Shown here in pieces: positions 43,545 through 58,646 of a DNA stretch of 64,000 bases. Under the pieces are notes generated by a model that saw nothing but the letters and a program-made list of their open reading frames with translations, did no database searches and was not told where the DNA came from. The DNA comes from Valencia hispanica. Lineage: Eukaryota; Chordata; Actinopteri; Cyprinodontiformes; Valenciidae. A program made the position numbers and the translations under genes. Each line of letters opens with the position of its first letter. Position 1 is the first letter of the stretch. The DNA lies in NCBI GenBank assembly GCA_963556495.2, contig OY747714.1, forward strand, positions 49,452,041-49,516,040. Direction: 5' to 3'.

Positions 43545-44330
43545 ATGGGCAAGCCACAGAAATCCACTTCTGCTGTGCCGACAAGCACACCATCACAGAA
43601 ACGCACCCGTTCTGAGGCCAGCACCTCCACCATCTCTCCAGAGAAAAGCTACAGCGATGTCCTGGACTCAATAGATAAGAAGCTAACCAGCCTAGACGCC
43701 CGTCTGGGCCTGGTTGAGGTTCTCCACAAAGAGTTTCAAGCTCTAAGGGAATCCCTGGAGTTCAGCCAACAACAGGTAGCATCGCTTGCTGCAGAAAACC
43801 AAACGCTTAGGGAGAGTGTAAAGAAACTCACCGAGGGGATGACGCAGCTGTCCGGAGAAAGTAAGAGGATGAAAGAAACTATCTTGGATATACAGGCCAG
43901 GGGAATGCGGGACAATCTTGTTTTTCCCGGATCCCAGAACAGGCTGAGGACGACGCTGAATCCACCGTCCGAGATTTTCTCCAACATCAGTTAAAGCTCC
44001 CAAGCGACACGGTAAAAAACATTACTTTTCACCGCGTCCACCGGCTCTGAGGTAAGAAGCCCAACAACAGCCGGCCGCGACCTATTGTTGCTAAATTCGA
44101 GCATTACAAGTAAAAAGAGCAGGTCAGAGGCCAGGGCAGAGAGCTGCGGGGAACGAATGACAGCGTTAACAATCAATATCCGAAGGAAATCCTGGATAGA
44201 AGGCACGTTTTGTTCCCAATCAGGAAGAAATATATCAGTGAAGGCACCAGAGCTACAGTAGTGGTAGATAAACTGTATGTTAATGGGCAGCTGTTCAGGG
44301 ACCCCCAGCTTACTCCTTGGCTTTATTAGT
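43545..44330 (+). pseudogene. L1/Tx1 ORF1 (RNA-binding coiled-coil protein)
   Basis: From MGKPQKSTSA there is a coiled-coil region (SIDKKLTSLDARLGLVEVLH, AAENQTLRESVKKLTEGM) and then the RRM-type start ARGMRDNLVF. A frameshift near 43930 moves the remainder to another frame (STVRDFLQHQLKLPSD, NITFHRVHRL), with later stops. ORF1 proteins package the LINE RNA. Confidence 0.75.
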
Positions 44331-45342
44331 CATGTAACACTGGTCAGATAAGAGTTGTTTTATCAGTCAACTATAATCTAATGTTAGCACAGCTCTGTAA
44401 AGTTGTTTTCATTACTCGATGTGGGCGGGGCCAGTGCTAAGCACTGGGATACTGGCTCTTTTTTCTTTTCTCATCTTCACATGTCTATCACCAAATGTCT
44501 TTGTCACTCATTTTTCCTTCTTTTATCACTCACACACACACACAGAATTTTTTCATAACATAACTATTTCTTTCTCTCTCACCCTCACCCTTCACACCTT
44601 CACAACTTTCTTCTATTTCTCTCTTTCTTATATCTCGGCTTTTGGATTTTCAATCAGGCAACCCCAAGCACAAACTAATAATGCACCTGTGTTTATCTGT
44701 TTCTATGGTGATATGGACTTTACAACTTTTATCTCAAAACTATGACTACTCTAAGGTTTGTCACGTGGAATATTCATGGGGCTGGCACCAGAGAGAAAAG
44801 AGTTAAGATTCTTAACCAGCTTAAAAGATTGAAGGCAGATGTCGTCTTATTACAAGAAACCCATAAATCTACCTCAGCTGCAGATGATCTTAAATCCCCT
44901 GAGTTTCCTAATGTGTTTTCTGCATGCTATAACTCCAGACAAAGGGGAGTAGCAATATTAAAAAATAAAAATGTAAATTTTACAGTAATAGATACAGTTA
45001 CAGATCCAGAGGGTAGATTTATTATAGTAAAACTATCTATACATAACCAAAAGTTATGTATTGTCAGTATATATGGTCCAAATGTTGATGACCCCTCATT
45101 CTTTCATTCCTTCTTCTCTGTGCTCCTTGAACACATGGATTGCTCACTTCTTCTTGGGGGCGACCTCAACTTTGGTTTAAATTAAGAAATAGCGAGGCTC
45201 AGCACAGCAGGGACTCCTCCCAGCTGGAAATCTATAGATATAGTCAAACAGTACATGAGCGATTATGGACTTTGTGATGCATGCCGATCTCTTCACCCCA
45301 ATGACAAAAAATATACTTTCTTCTCAAATGTCCACCATTCAT

Positions 45343-47412
<2,070 letters not shown>

Positions 47413-50400
47413 GATACACCCTATAGCTGTTAGCGATCATGCTCCTGTTTCTCTAACTTTAGTAAATAAAACAGAAACAAATCAAAGCAAAAATTGGGGA
47501 TTTATTATATATCCTTACTTAAGGATAAAGAATTTATTAAATATTTCGAAAAAGAGTGGGCCTCATATTTGGAATATAATGACCTCCCTGGTACGTTGCC
47601 ATCCATTCTTTGGGAGGCAGGAAAAGCTGTGATTAGAGGTAAAATAATCTCATTCTCATCAAATAAAAAGAAAATGGAAAAAAAACGTATTCAGGAATTA
47701 GAAGAAATTATTTATTCATTAGAAGCTTCTCTAGATGAGGAGAGACTAGGCAAAATCCGTAAAGCAAAGCTAAAATTAAATCAAATTATTAATAAACAGA
47801 CCCAGTTCTTCATTCAAAGACTTAGGATAGAAAACTTCGAACAAGGTAATAAATCAGGTAGATTTTTGGCTAACCAGCTTAAAATTAATAAAGAAAAAAC
47901 AACTATATCTGCTATTAAAGATCAGACCGGGAATACAGTATATGATCCTGGAAGAATAAACAACACATTTAAAGAATTTTACAAGGCTTTATACTCACCA
48001 GAGATAAATCCATCGGATCATGAAATTGAACAATTTTTTGATAACATAACACTACCTAAATTATCTGAAAGTCAAGCGATGGCCCTGGATTCACCACTAA
48101 CAGCGGCTGAACTCCAGGAGGCCCTCCAAGGCAGGCCCAATAACAAGGCTCCAGGCCCAGATGGATTTCCAGAAGAGTTCTATAAAGAATTCTGGAATAT
48201 TCTGGCACCAAGATTCCACAGAATGCTGCAGGAAACCAAGGAAAATGGCCGACTTCCACCAAATATGAATTCTGCCTACATTAGTCTTCTACTAAAATCA
48301 GGTAAAGACCCTTTGTTTCCTACCAGCTATCGTCCCATATCCCTCATTCATGTTGATCTTAAAATAATCTGCAAAGCCCTCGCAAAAAGGATAGAGAAAG
48401 TAACCCCTCTTATAATACATCCTGATCAAACTGGTTTTATTAAAGGGAGACATTCATCCACAAATTCACGTAGATTAATAGATTTAATAGATTTTTCTTA
48501 CTGTAAAAACATTAAAACTAATATATTATCTTTAGATGCAGAAAAAGCATTTGATAGAGTTAACTGGAAATTCTTATTTGTAACCTTACATAAATTTGGC
48601 TTTGGAAATTCTTTTATAAACTGGTTGAAAATATTATACAGTTCACCAACAGCATGTATCAGGACAAATAACCAAACATCATCTAGGTTTTATCTTCAGA
48701 GAGGTACCAGGCAGGGATGTCCTCTCTCTCCCTCCCAGTTCGCTATTTTTATTCAACCACTTGCTGCAGCAATCAGGCAAACTCACAATATTAAAGGCAT
48801 AAAATGCAATAACATAGAACATAAAATCCGTCTTCATGCAGATGATGATTTACTTTTTCTCCAGCATTCACAAACCTCTTTCTCTCAGGTAATCGGGTTG
48901 ATAAACTCTTACTCGAATGTTTCAGATTATTCTATAAATTGATTAAAATCTACAGTTCCTCCAATCAATTGTTCTGTCCAGAATCCAACTAATACACAAC
49001 TGCAGTCAGGGAATATTACCTATTTAGGTATCAATGTCTCACCAAGACTGACAGATTTAATAACGCTAAACTACATCCCACTTTTAAAAAAAGTGGAAGA
49101 TGATCTTGCTAGATGGAAATCTCTACCCATATCACTTATGGGAAGGGTTGCTTCAATAAAAATGATGGTTTTGCCCAGAATCAACTACTTATTCTCAATG
49201 ATCCCAAGTAAACCATCACTAGACTGGTTTAGATCTCTGGACTCCTCTATCTCTAAATTTCTTTGGAAAGATAAACCCCCACATATCAGCTTAAAAACAC
49301 TGCAGAAGACCAAAGAAAAAGGAGGTCTAGATCTACCAAAACTTCCATCATTATTTCTTAGCCAACAGGCTCCAATACATATCAAGATGGTTAAAACATA
49401 GCTACCTAGACGAGTCCTGGATAGACGTAGAACAGACACTATGTAATAAGGTAAAACTTTCAGACCTACCATTTATTAGCTCAAATATAAAACAATATGA
49501 ATGCTTTAAAAGCATAAATATCAGCTCCTCTCTGACAGCATGGTGGGAGTTTCTAAAAATGACAGAGTCCACAATAATCCCATGCAGACGCACACCCATC
49601 TGGAATAACCCCGACATCTTGCAAAAAAAATGTAAGATAAGTTTCCCAGTCTGGATGTGCAATGGAATTGAATACCTGGAACATATATTTGAAGGAACAG
49701 ACTTCATCCCATTTAATACATTAATTACACAATATGGAATTGATAAAAACAAATTCTTAGAATATCAACAAATTAAATCTATTATTAAAGGTAAATTTAG
49801 GCTCAATACAGCTGAATTACAAATTCCAGCAAGAGTTTTAGATTTTCTTAATCTCAACCCCCCAAAATTGGTCTCTAAAATATACAAAACTTTATCTACA
49901 TTAGATGAATCAATAGCCATCCCTATTTCAAAATGGGAGGTGGATTTATCACCCAGCTTTGACCAAAACGTCTGGTCTCAGATATGTTTAAGAACCTTTA
50001 AAATAACAAAAAATCCTCATTTGCAATTAATACAATACAAAATCCTTCATAGAGTACACTATACAGGTCAACGAATGTTTAGGATGGGTTTTACATCGTC
50101 TAATACCGGCTTACAATGCACAAGCAATATACCAGATACTTATGTTCATGCGCTTTGGTTCTGTCCACCTGTTAAGAAATTTTGGTGCCAGATATGTGAG
50201 GACTTATCAAAGTGTCTGAAATGTAACATCCCACCATCTCCCTCAATTTGCCTGTTAGGAAATTTAAATGATGTCACCATGGACACAAAGTCAGTTCTAA
50301 TGGTTCACATTGCCTTATGCATCGCTAAGAAAACTATCCTCCTGAACTGGAAAAATAAAAAAGCTCTTAATATTAATCAGTATATAAATCTCTTGTTGGA

Positions 50401-50479
50401 CCATATTGGTCTTGAGACGGCCTCTAGCTCCATATCTGATCAATCTCTCTGGGCTCCTTTGATCGGCTCCATCACCTAG

Positions 50480-50690
50480 TGGGGGTGGGGGGCACTTGGT
50501 TTTGTCGTTTGGGACACTGTTGCTGATGTGGGGGTTTTGGGGTTGGAGGCGTCTGGGGGGGACCCCGGGGGGTGGGATCACTGGGCGGTTGGGGCGCTGG
50601 ACGTCGTGGCCGGCCTGGGGTTGGGCTTTGGGTGGTGACTCCTGATGGCTGCATGCGGTGCCTTGGGGGGGTTGCACTGACGGACATGTA
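50480..50690 (+). other. G-rich 3' untranslated region of the L1
   Basis: Many runs of three to seven G on the plus strand (GGGGGTGGGG, CTGGGGGGGACCCC) could fold into G-quadruplexes, a known property of some L1 3' regions. Confidence 0.65.
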
Positions 50691-51023
50691 CAGTTTTCTA
50701 TATTAATGTTTAAACTATTTTTAAATTCTTTCTCTGAACCCCAGCTGTCAGCTCTCCAGCAGCAAATAAAGTTTTATTATCTTTGTCCCACCGTCTCTGG
50801 TCTAACAAATGTGATCCAGAACAGAAGAGGTGTAGGAAAAACCAAGTTAGCTCATCTCACAAATGTGAGTTCACAGTTATAAATCTGTGCAAATGAACCT
50901 TGAACTGTTTACCTTTCCTGGGTCCACCTGCTTGGAGGGTTTTCATGTATGTGGGCGGAGTCAGAGCTGGGAGGGTAAAGAAAGTGCAGAGAGGCTGAAC
51001 TAACAGATTAACCTGCAGCCAAC

Positions 51024-51074
51024 ATGAAGCAGCAGGATTTCTATGAATCAGAGGGTCACCTTGAAACTTTACAG
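51024..51074 (+). CDS. First coding exon of the unidentified gene, copy B
   Basis: MKQQDFYESEGHLETLQ then donor GTTAGT, as at 3071, with one amino-acid change in 17. The upstream GGGCGGAG context is also conserved. Confidence 0.5.
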
Positions 51075-51746
51075 GTTAGTTTTCTCTTTAATGTTTTCAA
51101 TATTATTTGGAGCTGATTGAACAAGAAAATAACCAGTGAGGTGACTAAACTTTAACGTTTTAATCTTCAAAAACCCCGAAGACACTCCTCCTGTCTTCTG
51201 GAGTAATAAAACGAATCAGTGGTTTCTTGTTATGACTCGTTAGTCTATTGAAAATAGTTTGTTTTAAGTCATAAAGAGAAATAACTGCATCTTCAGATAA
51301 ATTATTGTTTCTTACTGGATTACCATATGAGAGAAATATTTATTTGGTAACTTGGGGATCTGTGATTTTATTACTAAGTAATTCTGAATAGTTGTAAAAA
51401 CCCCGATGAACAGTTTCCTGCGTCTTATTGGGAATAATTTTAGATACGATGTCGCTTCCTTTGTTTTTGAACAAGTTTAAACATACATAACCTATCTATG
51501 CATTCTAATGTGTTTAAATAATTAATCATATAACTATGTGGGTTTCACTTTTAAAAATGAATTGTTTTCCTGCTCAGTTTTCATATTTGTGATTTACAGT
51601 CTAATTAGTTTTTACATACTGTTAACATTAAAACTAAGATTAAATGGACACATGTGAGGTTGAGCTGAGAGAACTGACATGAAACAATGCAGCATACACA
51701 GGTTTTAATAGGAAATATAAAATTAAAATCAAGAGTTTATCACTAT

Positions 51747-52068
51747 CAAATCAAACTTTATTTATAAAGCACTTTTAATACAAGAAGTTGCATCACAAAG
51801 TGCTTTACAGATTAAAATGACACCACATAAAACCACATTCCCATCCTTTCCCCACAAATTTAAAAGCATGGTCACAGTTATACCCCCCTCCCCCCAACCC
51901 AACTCCCATGCACACACAGTTAAAAGCAGCAGTAAAAAGAACATTGGGCCGAGTGCAGATGAACCATGCAAGGAAACGCCATCAGAGAAGCCATCTGCAC
52001 CGGCAACAGTAGATCAACAGCAGCAGCCGAGGCACCAACACAGGGCACCCAGTGGAGGCAAGGCTAAG
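51747..52068 (-). mobile_element. Short element with LINE-type 3' end, copy B only
   Basis: It starts CAAATCAAACTTTATTTATA, the reverse complement of the tail seen at 32942. It is flanked by ACTAT at 51742-51746 and 52069-52073. The empty site in copy A is at about 4093. Confidence 0.85.
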
Positions 52069-52231
52069 ACTATGCTGGGTACAGAGGTGTTGTCACACTG
52101 TGTGAGAGGGCAGATGTTGTAAAACACAGACTTTAAAACCATCTGCAAAGTTTAAAAAATGTGATTAAAGCAAAAATGATTAATTACTGTAAACATCAGC
52201 CTGGGTGTAAAATATAGACCCTTACAGTCTG

Positions 52232-52245
52232 ATCCATCCATCCAT

Positions 52246-52281
<36 letters not shown>

Positions 52282-52291
52282 CCATCTGTCC
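52232..52291. repeat. (CCAT)n microsatellite
   Basis: About 14 units with two substitutions. Copy A (4256-4269) has only about three units. Confidence 0.95.
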
Positions 52292-52774
52292 ATTGTTAGA
52301 CTGAAGAGAAGCTTCCCGGAGCTGAACCTTCTCTCCTGGAGAACTTGATAGTGTGACTGGATTGTATCGGTGAAATTGAGCTCAGAAAGCCTAGACATCG
52401 TCGCCCCGTCTGTTTTATTCATCAAGCTCATATTAGCTTTACCTGGGTTGAAACTGCGCCTGCTAGCATCAACTCCATCACTCTTGGTGACCGGTCTTGT
52501 TGAAGTGTGACTCTGAGAGGAACTTTATGAGATCAAAGATGCATAAACTGATTTAAAGAACAACTCTGTTCCTGGGGCATGAATCACAATTCACATATGT
52601 TTTCCAGTCAACAATATCTGTACTGAACTCAAATGAAACTAAGCTGGTATAAAGTCTGACTTTTGCCACTAAGAGCCTTTCAGGACTCAAAACTGAAGCT
52701 TGTACGTCTTTTTTACGTTAGAACATAGAAGAGAATGATAATGGCTCCATTCATTGGCTGATAGACCTCTTTAT

Positions 52775-52812
52775 GGTGTGCGTGCGTGTGTGTGTGTGTG
52801 TGTGTGTGTGTC
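52775..52812. repeat. (TG)n microsatellite
   Basis: A TG/CG run of about 38 bases, in a stretch of B not found in A. Confidence 0.95.
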
Positions 52813-53152
52813 AATTCGTCAAGAACACACATACTGTACAATGTGAAACCATATATAACCGTATATGTAAAACTAACAATATGCAACTTGGGAACTAATA
52901 AATAAAACTTGATCTCAAATCAAATGTTAACAAACTTGGGAATGCAGGCAGGACCGGTTTACAAGGATGTGGACCCCTGTGCTGGAGTCCATTTTGGGGC
53001 CCCATCCACTAATTCTAGTAGGTTTGAATTGATGCATGGTGGGTTTAAACTTTCCCCTGGCCAGAAGGTCGGTGTTGTTCCCAAAAAATTGTCCTAAATT
53101 ACTGAATTTTCACATACTTGAGTATTGCTTATTTTCATAAACATTCCTAATA

Positions 53153-53500
53153 GTCGTCATCATCATTTATAAAACACTTTTATCAGCCAAAGCTGGAACA
53201 AAGTGCTGCACATCAAATAACAATAAACACAATTTAAAGATTGGGACACAGTATAGCAATACTAAAAGAAAGTCATGCAATAGAATAGAAGTAACAGTTT
53301 AAAATAAACATTGAAACATAAAATCAACAACATAAAATAAAGTCTCAATTTTGGTTGAAAGCCAAAGAGTAAAGATGGGTTTTATTCAGGTTTTAAAAAT
53401 GGATAATTGGGGCCTGTCCGATGCACAAAATAAGGCATTCCATAATTTAGGGGCCCCAACAGAGAAAGCTTTGTCCCCTCTAAGTTTCCTTTTAGAGTTA
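53153..53500 (-). mobile_element. LINE 3' end, copy B
   Basis: Homologue of 4725-5130, with only about three CAT units at its tail. Confidence 0.55.
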
Positions 53501-54199
53501 GGCAAAGGTGTAATGAAGTACAAATACTTTGTTACCTTACTTAAGTAGAACTTTTGGGTATTTATACTTGACTGAAGTAATTATCTATGGGCCTACTGTT
53601 TACTTTTACTCCTTACATTTTTACGCAATTATCTGTACTTTCTACTCCTTACATTTTTAAAATAGCCTTGTTACTCCTGTTTTTTATTTTTTTTAAAACA
53701 CAAATAAACGTATCCAAAAAATGCGCCAACTGGATAGAATTTGACTGTGGCTTGATAATAGTTTTAAACATCTACCATTCTGACACTGTGTATTGTATTG
53801 CATACTGTGCATAAAGGGGTCCCGTTAACCAAATATTTTCCATATTCGTCCGGTTTTTTAGAACAGTGACGGACAATCTGAAGGCCACTTGTTATTTTGA
53901 CAGATTATAATTCACACTCCTGACCATTTGGTGCAGACGCGGACATTTTTAGCTTGGAGTTAAAGTGTGGAGTACTAGTAACTGAATCAACAAATTAATA
54001 ATAAAAAGATTTCCTTGAAGCCATCTGAGCATCACCTCAGACCGGGAGGCTTTGGAACGTGACTGAAGAGGTCATGAGTTTGTGAAATGTATCATCCTAG
54101 GGGAAGGTCCCTCCTTCCTCACCTGTGATTGACTAGAAAGGTTCTCCTAAGCTTGGCTATTTCATTTGGCCTTGAAACTTCATTTCTCCCTCGGTGCAG

Positions 54200-54248
54200 G
54201 CTGTCCCAGTCTCTCTAGATAGCGATGGGCTGTCCTGCTACCAGCCAG
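54200..54248 (+). CDS. Second exon of the unidentified gene, copy B
   Basis: AVPVSLDSDGLSCYQP between GGTGCAG and GTAAAT. One base differs from copy A. Confidence 0.45.
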
Positions 54249-54457
54249 GTAAATCTAACAGTGTGACCAGTTCTTGTTGTCAGATTTATATTTCAACTTT
54301 ACATGATCAGATCGTGTTTAGATCAATCATAGATATTTTGGGGAGCTTTGTGTTTAAAAAATGTGAAATGGTAATACAAATCTGACAGCATCCACTTATC
54401 ATTCTGTGAGATTGACTTGGTTTACTTCTGCATTTTACCATCTCTCCTCCTGGTCAG

Positions 54458-54484
54458 ATAAAGACAGCTTCAACCCTCAGTGTG
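54458..54484 (+). CDS. Possible 27-base exon of the unidentified gene, copy B
   Basis: DKDSFNPQC in phase 1 after a strong acceptor (TCTCCTCCTGGTCAG). The donor is GTGAAA. Confidence 0.35.
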
Positions 54485-54600
54485 GTGAAATATAGAAACA
54501 CGCTCATGCTGTATTTCATAGTCAGTAACGGCATTACAATGATGGAAAAAATAATATGTTAGATTACCTATTAGCCCACTGAAAAAGCCACACTGTTAGA

Positions 54601-55298
54601 AGAGGTGGGTAGTAACTAGTTACATTTACTTGAGTAACGTTTTGGAAAAACTTACTTTTAAGAGTAGTTTTAGTACACTGTACTTTTACTTGAGTAATAT
54701 TTTTGTGAAATATTGCTACTACTACTTGAGTAAAATTTCTCTATACTCTTCCTACTGCGAGTGAACTCACTGAATGAAGAACAAACACGCTTTAATAAAA
54801 ATACACCAGATACAGACAGGTTTTTAAAGGAGATCACCTGTTTCTACATTAACTTTATTTTTCCTAATGCAATTTTCTACCAGTTGAGCTTGTTGCATTA
54901 TGAGGTCAAGTGAAAATACAGTAAACACTATAAATTGTCACTGGAAGAACTGTTTCCCTTGTTCTAAGATAGATAGAGACCTCCTGTAAGTATATGTATT
55001 ATACTGAAATAAAGACTTAGAAAAAGTGCTTCTTCTGCTTAAAATGAGTTAATCTGTATTTATTTTTTTATTTTATTTTAGTCTTTAAAATACCAGAATT
55101 TCCCCATTGATTAATAGTTTTGTCTGTCTAATAAAAAATAAATTAATTCTTTTGTTACTCAATACTCAAGTAGCCTTTTTGCCAAATACTTTTTACTCTT
55201 AAGTCAATTTTTGGACGGCAACTTCTTACTTGAGTAAAATATGTTGAAGTAGTGCTACTCTTACTTGAATAAAACTTTTGGGTACTCTGCCCACCTCT
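54601..55298. mobile_element. Non-autonomous hAT element, copy B
   Basis: Same inverted ends and same position as 6195-6917. Confidence 0.8.
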
Positions 55299-55324
55299 GT
55301 TTCATCGGTCTAACCGTGTCACAG

Positions 55325-55505
55325 AGAAAACACAGGACAATGCTACTCCATCAGCAAACAGACGCTTAACGGGTAGAACACCACACTCTGAGGAAGACTG
55401 GCCAGCTTTGAAGTGCACAGAATTGTCAACCCCAGTCTGTTCTCCGAGGAAGAAAAAGCAAAAGAAATTCCAGTACAGGAAAAGCTCTGAACCCACGCTT
55501 GCTGC
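55325..55505 (+). CDS. Fourth exon-like open segment of the unidentified gene, copy B
   Basis: The frame stays open: EKTQDNATPSANRRL, HSEEDWPALKC, SPRKKKQKKFQYRK, SSEPTLAA. It is cut by the hAT terminus TAGGGTTGGGCATCG at 55506. Confidence 0.45.
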
Positions 55506-57398
55506 TAGGGTTGGGCATCGAGAATCGATTGGAACCGGGACTCATGTCGATTCTCCCGGAATCGTTCAAATTTTTAACATCTGATTCCTAGTTTCGATTC
55601 CCAGTGCGCCAACCGGAAGAAGAACCCGCGGAATACCAACAAAGAAAAATCCGCCGGAAGTCATAGCGTTGCCGCCCAGTCATGGAAAGTGCGCGAAAGC
55701 GATCTAAAGTTTGGCTTCACTTTAGCAAGCAAAATAAGAACACGGCGCAGAGCAATACTTGTAAGAAAACTATGTCATGGAAAGGAGGGTGCACAACAAA
55801 AATGATCTAACACCTTCGGCTTCATGGTGTGGAAATATTTGATTGCCCTGTGTTTGACCCGCTGCACCGGCCGGTGTTCACCAGCTCTTCCTCCGGGTCC
55901 GACCATCAGCCTAGCGCACTGCAGTTCAACTCCGGTAAGTAAAACAGTAAAGTGTGTCTTATGTCAACATTGAGGCAGCAAACAAGTTACACTCGAACCG
56001 TTGTGCAACTGAAATGCTAATATCCAGCTTACATTAGCCCATTGTTTTTTTTTTGTAGACGAACGATCTGAGATTGCTAAAGTTAGCCAGGTAGTTGCAC
56101 CCTCTCCGTTCACCATCGCAGCCAAGGGAAAGATGACCGTGTAGCAAGTGGAAGAGTGCCACAGAAAGGTGGCATCGTACATCGTGAAACAACTGCATCC
56201 CTTTTCTGATGTAGAATTAAACACCAACGTTTAGGTTAGTAAAGCAATAATGATAGAGTTAAGCTAATCAATACTGAGCTCACGTTACAGTGGCACTGTT
56301 TTTGTTTGCAGGGACATGGTGAAAACTCTTAACCCAATGTATGCACCACCTTCTAGGGACTATTTAGCAACTAGAATAGTTCCATCTTGGTACAAAGTTG
56401 AGAAATCCAATGTAATTTCTGAGCTCAGTCTTGTTTCCTCTGTGGCACTCACATGTGATGGCTGGAGTAGCATCCACACAGGACCATTACCTCACCATGA
56501 CAGCACACTATATAGTGGAGGGCAAAATGCAGCAAAAAGTGCTAAAAACAAAAGCTTTGTACAAAGCAAAGACTGGTTGTGTTGTGGCAGAAGAAATTAG
56601 TGACGTTCTCTCAGAGTTTGGAATTTCTGAGAAAATTGTAGCAATCACTGTTGATAATGCTGCAAATATGGATGTGGCTATTAAGCAACTGCAATTTGTC
56701 AAATTGTGCTGTTTTGCCCACACACTGAATCTAGCTGCACAAAGTCTATATTCCATAAATTCAGTAAGTCAGTGGGTGGCCAAGGTTCGAACAATTGTTG
56801 TGTGGATGAAGAGGTGCTTGATGGCAAAGGTGATTCTTCAAGAGAAACAAGAACTTCTACGCAAGATATACAAAGTTCACTTAAACTGATGTGCATTGAC
56901 AGTAACATGACTATGTTTTTTATCTTTCATGAGAGTAGTTTCACAGTATTTGAGTCCAATTTTAAATACAAATATTACGTTTCCAAAGATGAAAAGAATC
57001 TGCTAAAATACTTAATATATATTTTTTTGTTTTATCAGAGCTGCCCCGACACTCACTCATCCTTGATGTGAGAACGCGCTGGAACTCTCCGTATCTAATG
57101 TTGGAGAGATTCACAGAGCAGTATCCTGCAATTCAAGCAGCCAGCTTGGATCAGAAGCTGAGGAAAAACATTGAAAGGGACAGGTAGAGATAAATGAGTT
57201 TTGACCAAAAAATCCACAAAATGTGAATTAAAAAACAGTGAGTAAATACAGTACACCAGTAAATCGATTACCTTACTACAAAAAACTGTAACTATGATAG
57301 AGTATGTGTAGGGAATGCGTATGTGAGGTGTATTTTTTATAAAAACTGATAAAATATCTAAAACAGATCTATGTGTAATTAATTATTTTTCATAATTT
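55506..57398 (+). pseudogene. hAT transposon with BED finger, decayed, copy B
   Basis: Homologue of 7124-9030. Extra lesions include a stop in the BED exon near 55808 and a CAG-to-TAG stop at about 56142. The catalytic-core segment is better kept here (56431-56889, with VAITVDNAANMDVA and CCFAHTLNLAAQ). Frame loss after TCDGWSS is shared with copy A. Confidence 0.82.
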
Positions 57399-58646
57399 TT
57401 AACATCCACGCTGACAACCCCCAAGATACACAAGTAAAAACATTAGATGATACTCCATAACTTCGGCCTGACCCAGCATGTCAAACAACCAACACACAAT
57501 AAAGGACACACTCTGGACTTAATTATCAGCAAAGGTTTAAATATTTCCAACATCTTGGTATTTAATATTGCATTATCTGACCATTTCTGTATTTTCTTTG
57601 AAAGTACCATCTCTGCTAAATTATCCAGCCACAGTAAGACCACTATAAAAAGCGTTTTCTAGGAGACAGTTCAGTAGAAACCTTTAAATGTATTTACCCT
57701 TCCACCACATCCCCCTCATCTCCCAACTCAAACTCAGTAAACAAGCGGGTAGATAATTTCCTTGCGAAAATCTCAGACATCATGGATTCCATTGCTCCAA
57801 CTAAAGTGAAAATAGTCTCAGGTAGAAAGAAGTCTCCGTGGGCAAGTAATCCACTGGTACGTAGTGAAAAAAAAGAGAGTGTCGACGAGCCGAGAGAAAA
57901 TGGCGGAAAACTCGACTCCAGGTTCACTGTGAGATCTACAAAGATAGACTGAATAGATATCAGTTAACTTCTTTAGTGACAGTAGCCCCTGAAATAAATT
58001 ATACCAGGGCCTGCAATGAATTTGCCAGCTTTTTCACTGAAAAGATTCTAACAATTAGACGGTCAATCTGTACCTCAATACCGAACCCACAACCAGTGCC
58101 ATCCCCAAACAATAACAATGTTGAGAAAATGTCTGAATTCCACGAATTAAACCAAAACAGCCTTGAAAATAATCATGATCAAATTAAGCTCCTCCTCCTC
58201 CTGTCTTGATATCCTACCCGCAGCTTTTCTAAAGAAAGTTCTTCCTGTTATTGGGTCTGATCTTGTTCAAGTAGTGAACTCATCCCTGCTATCAGGTGTC
58301 TTCCCTCAGGCTTTAAAAACAGCAGTTATTAAACCACTACTAAAGAAGAAGAATCTGGACAAGACGTTAATGCAGAACTACAGGCCGATCTCTAATCTTC
58401 CATTCATCCATAAGATTTTTGAAAAAGCTGTGTTTTAGCAGTTAAATTGCTTCCTAACAATGACAAACCGTTTCGATGTTTTTCAGTCTGGTTTCCGTGC
58501 TCACCACAGCACTGAGACTGCCCTCGTCAAAGTATTCAATGACATCCGCATGAATACAGATTGCGGTAGAACCACAGTGCTAGTTCTGTTGGAACTCAGT
58601 GCAGCATTTGACACTTTTGATCATGATATATTATTGGAACGGCTGA
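57399..58646 (+). mobile_element. L2-like LINE fragment, copy B
   Basis: Same segments as 9031-10366 (KGHTLDLIISKGLN, MQNYRPISNLPFIHKI, FRAHHSTETALVKV), with a deletion of about 110 bases near 57970. The same fusion to gypsy occurs at 58646. Confidence 0.85.

Noticed and set aside
50315..50687. Proline-rich minus-strand frames
   Set aside because: They are antisense of the G-rich L1 3' region.
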